This document shows positions 8,101-11,506 of a DNA stretch of 11,506 nucleotides, piece by piece. Numbering within the stretch: position 1 is the first letter of the stretch; each line of letters begins with the position of its first letter. Source of the DNA: Syntrophotaleaceae bacterium (GTDB taxonomy: Bacteria; Desulfobacterota; Desulfuromonadia; Desulfuromonadales; Syntrophotaleaceae); contig JAWKQB010000008.1 in NCBI GenBank assembly GCA_041390365.1, positions 1 through 11,506 on the forward strand. Direction: 5' to 3'. The notes under the pieces are model-generated. The model was not told the origin of the DNA and made no database searches. It worked only from the letters and a program-made list of their open reading frames with translations. The position numbers and the translations under genes are program-made.

Positions 8101-8746
8101 CGAGACCTGGACTCCGCTCAACGGCTCCGACCTCACCATGAAACTTTATGGCTATGAGTTCGAGAACGAAGGCACGGTCCAGTTCCAGCCGGTAAGCGGT
8201 GTACAGTTCTCCGATCTGAACATCGATGAATATTCGGCTATCCCGGAAGGTACCCACCTTATCTGGGAATACTCCACCGACGGTGGTTCGACGTGGGATG
8301 CGGTCGTTCCGGCCGAGGAAGAGCGTCTGCCCAATCTGGCCAATGGCGTTTTGGTCCGGGTTCGCTTCAGTACCGGCATGGGTAACGACACTCCGGCGCT
8401 CAACTTCCGGGATGTCAATCTGATCGGCTACCTCAACAACACCGCAGGAACCTATCTGACCCGTGAGAACGAGCTGACACAGGGTGTGGAATCCACCAAG
8501 GTCTACACCCAGATGGATATCCCCAGCGGCACCAGTGTTCAGTGGTTCGCCACCAATGACGGCGGAGAAACATGGGAAGCCATGACCATCGACGATACCC
8601 GGCCCATCGACGAAGACTGGACCGAATACACGCTGGTCCGAACCTTCAGCGATCCGCAGGGTAACAAGGTGCGCTACAAGGCTGAGCTGACCGGAACCGT
8701 ATTGACCTATCCGAGGATTCACACCCTCGGTGCAACCCTGAGCTGA
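5186..8746 (+). CDS. Large DUF4815-type phage tail/fibre protein
   Basis: A 1186-residue virion protein; ATG 5186 follows GGAGGT (5173-5178) with a seven-base spacer. The start (DTFDPAKNYKRIRYHQDRDLLDSELNE, key residues N13, Y14, Q21, D27, E29) and the YNYGYTQDP region are typical of DUF4815 proteins found beside baseplate genes of myoviruses. The late DUF4815 signal, a 'YDYFLGRKDIIY' strand and 'GLTRITMDQIHDI' near residue 598, is also present. An FN3-like segment (about 408-490, YHYVVTAFDGSG ... GYRVYRATTNG) interrupts it. Further on are an IPT/TIG-like segment (about 727-811), the DPLAQTFSF-type beta domain (about 850-1000), and two related C-terminal beta units (about 1010-1090 and 1095-1186) each with a 'P-x-G-T ... 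W ... G-G-x-T-W' core. It probably forms a large baseplate-attached fibre or spike; the receptor is unknown. Confidence 0.85.
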   Translation: MSISRDTFDPAKNYKRIRYHQDRDLLDSELNEQQELINLERRKIADILFKEGSILSGLDVTVQDNVLTLTSGMVYIDGHVEAVAGVTLTYDPATTSGADYVYSELLKYNYGYTQDPSLINPATGEPTAEREKWVLALKTTDTTGLTLPNNVTERKVVPIYKFDRETGDVTATVQEKSNLYLRDLLGTLPGSRITVSSITEDQLSFAAAEGLNSLLQNLAERTFDQAGSYLVSGFDSFIGSVDDTDVEVITNAGRAYIQGFRHQRDLPTSTLVPKSVAIKSVRGEQKTYNISQRRYPVNSTPLKETTQVEAIVEMTANVTRGSVGGGEDLLDPNPVVDILEVSQGATIFQEGIDWQQSGNHVDWIGSGNEPAIGTTYTVRWTYTKQMIKGEDYVDGGWFGITAHPTAGTYHYVVTAFDGSGETAFNSGSVLSRMTLAGEMNRLSWLPVNGANGYRVYRATTNGSRTDFQRIKELGSEAISYIDDAVDEPVASNPPASSSAAVSMSTTQIELGNLNVVNFGRGALGDEPVNGSNCSIDYDYFLGRKDIIYATTREIKRLEGAPADFPKLPIVPEDTLGLCSIDCPPNSTDMTIRNFGLTRITMDQIHDIIKDVEDLKYNDAQYQMNNELQNRDAQSKKGIYSDDFSNTAQSDIYHAEWDARVNELGKFASPDRSAISSPLEVDTGSSDASFFGSLALLPGSEQVVLEQNDWSEERNINPYAVFEKPPAMLQVTPNIGRRGQTGIAVTGINFTPDRSGIVLRCDGRVMASNLVSDDAGRVTASFTVPTEARNGNRIVEMADGQYTARASLQINDPLVITRIQRFIQTNIITRIVRVPVVRTVWRTRTIFVRRDPLAQTFSFTENRVLSAVGIQFTERDASIPVTVQIRGVTTGLPNDTIFAEKVIAPSEINLGGETKISFDDPFYAEANTSYAVVLLTNSTNYKVRTATLGKTGRQGIITRQTYAEGVLLESSNAETWTPLNGSDLTMKLYGYEFENEGTVQFQPVSGVQFSDLNIDEYSAIPEGTHLIWEYSTDGGSTWDAVVPAEEERLPNLANGVLVRVRFSTGMGNDTPALNFRDVNLIGYLNNTAGTYLTRENELTQGVESTKVYTQMDIPSGTSVQWFATNDGGETWEAMTIDDTRPIDEDWTEYTLVRTFSDPQGNKVRYKAELTGTVLTYPRIHTLGATLS

Positions 8747-8759
8747 TGGAGGCCCCGTT

Positions 8760-9017
8760 ATGATCGTTAAACGCCGTGGCGGGATGACCGAATACATCCC
8801 GTCTCCACAGGAAAAACGGGAAGGACTGGTCCGGGATCACTCCTTCAATCTGATCGAAAACCTGCACCACAGGTTGAGCCGGTTGGAGGAGGAACTCGGA
8901 TTGCCGCTTGATGAGGCCGAAGCCTGCACCATCTTTCTGGATAAAATGAAGCAGGATGAATCCCTGAATAAGGAGATTCACACCAGCTTGATTAGCGGTA
9001 GCAGCCCGGATACCTGA
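8760..9017 (+). CDS. Small hypothetical protein closing the tail operon (85 aa)
   Basis: ATG 8760 is preceded by GGAGG (8748-8752) with a seven-base spacer; the stop is TGA 9015-9017. The protein begins MIVKRRGGMTEYIPSP and then is mostly helical, with a charged heptad-like stretch around NLIENLHHRLSRLEEELGL (residues about 30-48) that could form a short coiled coil. No family is recognised. It is the last gene before a strong terminator and lies 13 bases after the large tail protein gene. A tail-fibre assembly chaperone is one possibility, since such genes often follow fibre genes, but nothing in the sequence proves it. Confidence 0.6.
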   Translation: MIVKRRGGMTEYIPSPQEKREGLVRDHSFNLIENLHHRLSRLEEELGLPLDEAEACTIFLDKMKQDESLNKEIHTSLISGSSPDT

Positions 9018-9043
9018 GCCCATCCCATCCGTGAAAAACAGCC

Positions 9044-9084
9044 AACGCCCCGGAACGCCCGCACGCTTCCGGGGCGTTTCTTTT
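9044..9084 (+). terminator. Strong intrinsic terminator ending the tail operon
   Basis: A perfect 12-base inverted repeat, AACGCCCCGGAA (9044-9055) and TTCCGGGGCGTT (9067-9078), encloses an 11-base loop and is followed by TCTTTT. It lies 27 bases after the stop of the 85-residue ORF. This is a textbook Rho-independent terminator on the + strand and marks the end of the structural transcript. Confidence 0.92.
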
Positions 9085-9263
9085 AATGTGCTCGCCCGAA
9101 TGCCGCCAAACTCGTAACATGTTGAAAATAAAGGTGTTAAATGTCGTTTCTTTCTGTTCTTCTACTTGCTTTCTGACGGAATTAAAGCATTCATTCACAT
9201 GTAAGCTGAAGGCTTAAATACAAGCCCGGCAACAAGTTAGAAACCGTAAAACGGAGACTGTGA
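9085..9263 (+). promoter_or_regulatory. AT-richer intergenic gap upstream of the amidoligase operon
   Basis: This 179-base stretch is clearly richer in A and T than its neighbours and contains no convincing gene. A new promoter is expected here because a terminator lies just upstream, but no good -35/-10 pair is seen; candidates such as TTGAAA at 9122 or TTAAAT at 9214 lack a proper partner. Other structure: a pyrimidine-rich run (about 9143-9174), two ACATGT palindromes (9117-9122 and 9197-9202, the first within AACATGTT), a small inverted repeat TAAGC/GCTTA (9202-9216) and CCGT/ACGG just before the start codon. These could be operator sites, but each is short enough to be chance. A phage-specific or alternative-sigma promoter would escape this reading. 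Confidence 0.4.
9243..9254 (+). repeat. Short inverted repeat at the amidoligase ribosome binding site, copied 60 bp downstream
   Basis: CCGT-AAA-ACGG (9244-9254) is a small inverted repeat that ends in the start of the CGGAG ribosome binding site. The 11 bases ACCGTAAAACG (9243-9253) recur at 9303-9313 inside the coding region, 60 bases downstream. It could be a regulator site flanking the start codon, or coincidence. Confidence 0.25.
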
Positions 9264-10226
9264 ATGGATTTAAGAGAACTCAGATACGGAATCGAGATCG
9301 AGACCGTAAAACGCACCCGGGAACAGATAGCCTGGGCAATCCACTCGGTGGTCGGCGGCCATGTCAGGCATATCGGCGCACCGTCCTGCTACGATCCTTG
9401 GGAAGTGGAAGACCTGCGGGGCCGAAAATGGAAGGTGGTCAACGACGCATCCCTGACCAATGTGCCATCCCACCTGCGGGCGGAGCTGGTGAGTCCGGTG
9501 CTGACCTATGACGACCTCGAGCAGCTGCAGGAGGTGGTTCGGGCCATCCGCAAGGCCGGTGGAAAAATCAACAGCCAATGCGGCATCCACATTCATATCG
9601 ATGCCGAGCCCTTTGACGGGCGCAAGCTGGGTAACCTTGCCAAGGTGGTGTACAAACAGGAACCGCTGATCCTCCATGCCCTCGGGATCAACAGCGACCG
9701 CCTGCGCCGTTACACCCGACCGGTCAGTGATGAGCTGATCCGGAATATCGAACGGCAGCGTCCCAAGACCAAGGCCCAGCTGAACCGCATCTGGTACGGC
9801 TACCACAACAACCAGCCCCAGCACTACGACAACACCCGCTACCACGGAGTCAACCTGCACAACGTCTGGTACCGGGGCACGGTGGAGTTCCGCTGGTTCG
9901 AGGCGACCCTGCATGCCGGAAAGATCAAAGCCTACCTGCAGTTCTGCTTGGGCATCGCCGCCAAGGCGCTCAACGGCAGAGCCGCATCCAGCCGCAAGCG
10001 GGACTTCGATCCGCAAAGCGCCAAGTATGACTTCCGGGTCTTCCTGCTCCACCTCGGCCTGATCGGGGATGAGTTCAAAACCGCCCGATTACATCTGATG
10101 AAAAACATGCCCGGTGACGCGGCCTTCAAGAAAGGTCGTCCCAAACCGGATGAAACCGAAACCACCATTCAAACCACAGAGGCCGGGTCTAATCCCGGCC
10201 TTTCTGTTTTAGGAGGTGAATCATGA
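9264..10226 (+). CDS. Amidoligase (glutamine synthetase-fold COOH-NH2 ligase, Amidoligase_2-like)
   Basis: A 320-residue protein. ATG 9264 is the only sensible start: an in-frame TGA sits directly before it (9261-9263) and CGGAG lies at 9252-9256. Family features, in order: YGIEIET (8-14) with the paired metal-binding acidic residues E11 and E13; KWKVVNDASL (55-64) with D61 and S63; AELVSPVL (73-80); CGIHIHID (106-113) with the H109-x-H111 pair; and GTVEFRWFEATLHAGKI (205-221) with E208 and R210. This set is diagnostic of the glutamine-synthetase-like amidoligase family, which couples ATP hydrolysis to joining a carboxylate and an amine. The substrates are unknown. A lysine- and acid-rich tail follows the fold from about residue 285, and the last residues are encoded by a terminator-like hairpin. 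Its TGA overlaps the next ATG (ATGA). The glutaminase and cyclotransferase genes downstream point to a glutamine/gamma-glutamyl pathway. Confidence 0.9.
   Translation: MDLRELRYGIEIETVKRTREQIAWAIHSVVGGHVRHIGAPSCYDPWEVEDLRGRKWKVVNDASLTNVPSHLRAELVSPVLTYDDLEQLQEVVRAIRKAGGKINSQCGIHIHIDAEPFDGRKLGNLAKVVYKQEPLILHALGINSDRLRRYTRPVSDELIRNIERQRPKTKAQLNRIWYGYHNNQPQHYDNTRYHGVNLHNVWYRGTVEFRWFEATLHAGKIKAYLQFCLGIAAKALNGRAASSRKRDFDPQSAKYDFRVFLLHLGLIGDEFKTARLHLMKNMPGDAAFKKGRPKPDETETTIQTTEAGSNPGLSVLGGES
10180..10210 (+). terminator. Terminator-like hairpin inside the 3' end of the amidoligase gene
   Basis: AGGCCGGG (10180-10187) and CCCGGCCT (10194-10201) form a perfect 8-bp, GC-rich stem with a 6-base loop TCTAAT, followed by the T-rich stretch TTCTGTTTT. 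The shape is that of an intrinsic terminator, but it lies wholly within the amidoligase reading frame (stop at 10224-10226) and just before the next ribosome binding site. Ribosomes translating to the stop would block its folding, so it may act as a translation-dependent attenuator. Confidence 0.65.
10211..10219 (+). promoter_or_regulatory. Very strong Shine-Dalgarno site for the acidic-protein gene
   Basis: AGGAGGTGA is fully complementary to the usual 16S rRNA 3' end and lies three bases before ATG 10223 (AGGAGG is six bases before it). It directly follows the T-run of the hairpin at 10180-10210, so any RNA that reads through should be translated efficiently. Confidence 0.8.
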
Positions 10227-10564
10227 AGATACTGATCCACTCGACGACACTGGACGGCGAACCGCTGGAGGCAGACGGCATCGCTCTGGAAGGCAAAAAC
10301 TGCGCGGAGCTGGTGGAGATCATGAAAGGCCAGACACCGTTCACCATCGAAGCGACCGCCCGTGATTACATGCTCGGTGTGCTTGGCCGCATCGAGCCGG
10401 ACCGAAAACTCCAGCTGCCTGAAGATCCCGAAGCGGCCGCAGCCGAATTCCTGACCCTGCTGGGAAAGCATGGGCTGGTGGAGTTCCTGCCGGATGACGC
10501 CTTCATCGACCTGCCGCCGGAGGACACCTTTGACAAGGAGGATGATCTATGTGCGGACAAGTAG
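10223..10564 (+). CDS. Small, strongly acidic protein of the amidoligase operon (113 aa)
   Basis: Starts at ATG 10223, overlapping the amidoligase stop (ATGA), with a perfect ribosome binding site. The stop TAG at 10562-10564 lies 16 bases inside the glutaminase gene. The protein has 26 Asp/Glu against 10 Lys/Arg, and the C-terminal 30 residues are especially acidic (PDDAF, PPEDTF, KEDD). The N-terminal 60 residues look like a small alpha/beta fold (MKILIHSTTL strand, then a helix around CAELVEIM). No family is recognised, and there is no signal peptide, membrane segment or phosphopantetheine D-S-L motif of a carrier protein. Its place between the ligase and the glutaminase suggests a carrier, substrate or binding partner of the enzymes, which is inference. 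Confidence 0.8.
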   Translation: MKILIHSTTLDGEPLEADGIALEGKNCAELVEIMKGQTPFTIEATARDYMLGVLGRIEPDRKLQLPEDPEAAAAEFLTLLGKHGLVEFLPDDAFIDLPPEDTFDKEDDLCADK

Positions 10565-11346
10565 GCATCATCTTCGGTCAAAAGCGACGGCGCATTGCCG
10601 AGCGGGAATACCTGAACAAGGTCTTTATCCGCATGCTGCTCTGCAGTGAGGAGCGCGGTCCCCACGCCAGTGGAATGGCATGGCTCAGGACCGACGGGGA
10701 CTTCCGGCTTTTCAAGCGTCCCATCCGGGCACACCGGCTGGTCAGGGAATCCACCTTTCACGAGCTGATGGCCGAGGTGGACAACCAGACCACCATCCTG
10801 ATGGGGCATACTCGCTGGCGGACCCGGGGCAGCGAAGACAACAGCCGCAACAACCATCCGATCCGCTCCGGCATCATCATCGGCACCCATAACGGCACCA
10901 TCTACAACGCCGATTACCTGTTCCGCAGGCTCGGCCTGCCGCGCTATGCCGAAGTGGACAGTGAGCTGCTTTTCCGGCTGGCCGACCGCTTTGCACCCGA
11001 CGGAACCATCGACGGCCGAGGCTTCCGCAAAGCCCTGCGCCTGTGTCGCGGCCAAATGAGCGCCGTGTTGGCCTCACGACTCGATCCCGGGGCCATTACC
11101 GTCATCAAGGGGAACAAGCCGCTGTCGCTGCGTTACAGCCGCAAACACCGGGCGGTGCTCTACGCCTCCGAACCGGAATACATTGAAGCCGCTCTGGATG
11201 ACCTGCGTGGCTGGCGCGAACTGGAAATTCCGCCGCTCACCATGCTGACCTTCCGCCATGAAACCCTCAAAGAGTGGCAGAGCCATCCCTTCAGATTTGT
11301 CTGTCAGGAACGTAAAGGAACCTTACCCGAAGGAGTGAAAGCATGA
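10549..11346 (+). CDS. Stand-alone class II glutamine amidotransferase (Ntn-type glutaminase)
   Basis: A 265-residue protein; ATG 10549 follows AAGGAGGA (10535-10542). Cys2 follows the start Met directly (MCGQVG), so Met removal would expose the N-terminal Cys nucleophile of class II enzymes. Glutamine-binding motifs as in the GlmS and PurF glutaminase domains are present: ERGPHASGMAW (35-45), GHTRWRTRG (86-94, close to GlmS GHTRWATHG but with Arg where GlmS has His), NNHP (101-104), GTHNGTIYN (112-120, oxyanion-hole N115-G116) and EVDSELLF (135-142, D137). The protein ends after this domain; there is no isomerase, phosphoribosyltransferase or synthetase domain, so released ammonia must be used by another protein. 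The amidoligase in the same operon is the obvious candidate acceptor. The TGA stop overlaps the next ATG (ATGA). Confidence 0.92.
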   Translation: MCGQVGIIFGQKRRRIAEREYLNKVFIRMLLCSEERGPHASGMAWLRTDGDFRLFKRPIRAHRLVRESTFHELMAEVDNQTTILMGHTRWRTRGSEDNSRNNHPIRSGIIIGTHNGTIYNADYLFRRLGLPRYAEVDSELLFRLADRFAPDGTIDGRGFRKALRLCRGQMSAVLASRLDPGAITVIKGNKPLSLRYSRKHRAVLYASEPEYIEAALDDLRGWRELEIPPLTMLTFRHETLKEWQSHPFRFVCQERKGTLPEGVKA

Positions 11347-11506
11347 AAAATAACGACAACCACCTCCAGCTTTTTGTCTACGGAACCCTGAAAAAGGGAT
11401 TCTGGAACTTTGACCGGTTCTGCACCCGGGCCATCAGTATTGAACCCGCCACCACTTGGGGCAGACTTTACCAGCTGCCCGCCGGGTTCCCGGCCTTGGA
11501 AGTCCC
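11343..11506 (+). CDS. Gamma-glutamyl cyclotransferase / AIG2-like protein (3'-truncated by window edge)
   Basis: ATG 11343 overlaps the glutaminase stop and has GAAGGAG upstream; 54 complete codons are visible before the window ends. The family's N-terminal signature is clear: LFVYGTLKKG (10-19, with the YGTL substrate-binding loop) and WGRLYQLPAGFPAL (39-52), the 'G-x-L-Y-x-L-x-x-G-(F/Y)-P-A-L' motif. Family members are usually about 110-180 residues, and the catalytic glutamate lies beyond this window, so activity cannot be judged here. Enzymes of this fold release 5-oxoproline from gamma-glutamyl amines or amides; BtrG of butirosin synthesis uses this reaction to remove a gamma-glutamyl protecting group. 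Together with the upstream ligase, this fits editing or deprotection of a gamma-glutamyl product. Confidence 0.88.
   Translation, partial: MKNNDNHLQLFVYGTLKKGFWNFDRFCTRAISIEPATTWGRLYQLPAGFPALEV

Noticed and set aside
7523..8797. A 424-codon open frame on the minus strand, opposite the large tail protein gene
   Set aside because: It lies wholly antisense to a well-supported gene with recognisable domains, its translation shows no domain or motif I recognise, and long antisense frames arise readily opposite GC-rich codon-biased genes. A weak GGAG precedes its ATG, but that alone is not enough.
8781..8821. Alternative hairpins GGGATG/CATCCC and TCCCGT/ACGGGA just after the start of the 85-residue gene
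   Set aside because: They could form mutually exclusive pairings like an attenuator, but the stems are only six bases, lie within coding sequence and have no U-run; chance is the better explanation.
9122..9150. TTGAAA at 9122 as a -35 box for a promoter
   Set aside because: No acceptable -10 box lies 16-18 bases downstream.
8992..9198. A 68-codon minus-strand frame across the terminator and intergenic gap
   Set aside because: It has no ribosome binding site, crosses the strong terminator hairpin and overlaps the end of the 85-residue gene.
9260..9511. An 83-codon frame starting four bases before the amidoligase ATG
   Set aside because: It is in another frame, its translation lacks any family signal, and the overlapping amidoligase frame has clear catalytic motifs.
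1..11506. CRISPR arrays, tRNA or rRNA genes, insertion sequences and attachment sites
   Set aside because: Reading the window showed no regularly spaced repeats, no tRNA-like cloverleaf, no transposase and no integrase-linked direct repeats.

Overview
All genes in this window lie on the + strand and are tightly packed. The left three quarters (1-9017) is the baseplate and tail-fibre end of a contractile-tail (P2/Mu-like, myovirus) phage or prophage structural module. The right quarter (9264-11506) is a small ATP-dependent amide-bond enzyme cassette that continues past the window edge. GC content is moderate to high (by eye in the high fifties) and Shine-Dalgarno sites are strong throughout, which fits a Gram-negative, proteobacteria-like host. 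The species cannot be named from this sequence. No integrase, capsid, portal, sheath, lysis gene or tRNA is visible, so I cannot tell whether this is a free phage, a prophage or a tailocin-like remnant.

Tail module, in order: the 3' part of a baseplate J-like wedge protein (1-864); a tail protein I-like protein with a long repetitive C-terminal extension (864-2438); two unnamed structural proteins (2448-3041, 3052-4041) that seem to share a beta-rich segment; a very basic 43-residue ORF (4047-4178); an unnamed 153-residue protein (4165-4626); a tail-collar-like protein (4637-5170); a large DUF4815-type tail protein of 1186 residues (5186-8746); and an 85-residue terminal ORF (8760-9017). The J-then-I-then-fibre order matches P2-type baseplates. 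A strong intrinsic terminator (9044-9084) closes the module.

After a 179-base AT-richer gap with small inverted repeats but no clear promoter, the second operon begins: a glutamine-synthetase-fold amidoligase (9264-10226), a small very acidic protein (10223-10564), a stand-alone class II glutamine amidotransferase with an N-terminal Cys nucleophile (10549-11346), and the start of a gamma-glutamyl cyclotransferase/AIG2-like protein (11343-11506, cut by the window end). All three junctions overlap (4, 16 and 4 bases), so the four products are probably made together. The simplest reading is a pathway that makes an amide or gamma-glutamyl amide bond, with ammonia from glutamine and a cyclotransferase that can remove or edit a gamma-glutamyl group. 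The target is unknown; phage structural protein, host cell wall and small metabolite are all possible. A terminator-like hairpin lies inside the 3' end of the amidoligase gene, just before the ribosome binding site of the acidic-protein gene, and could make downstream expression depend on translation. This cassette is the most interesting part of the window.
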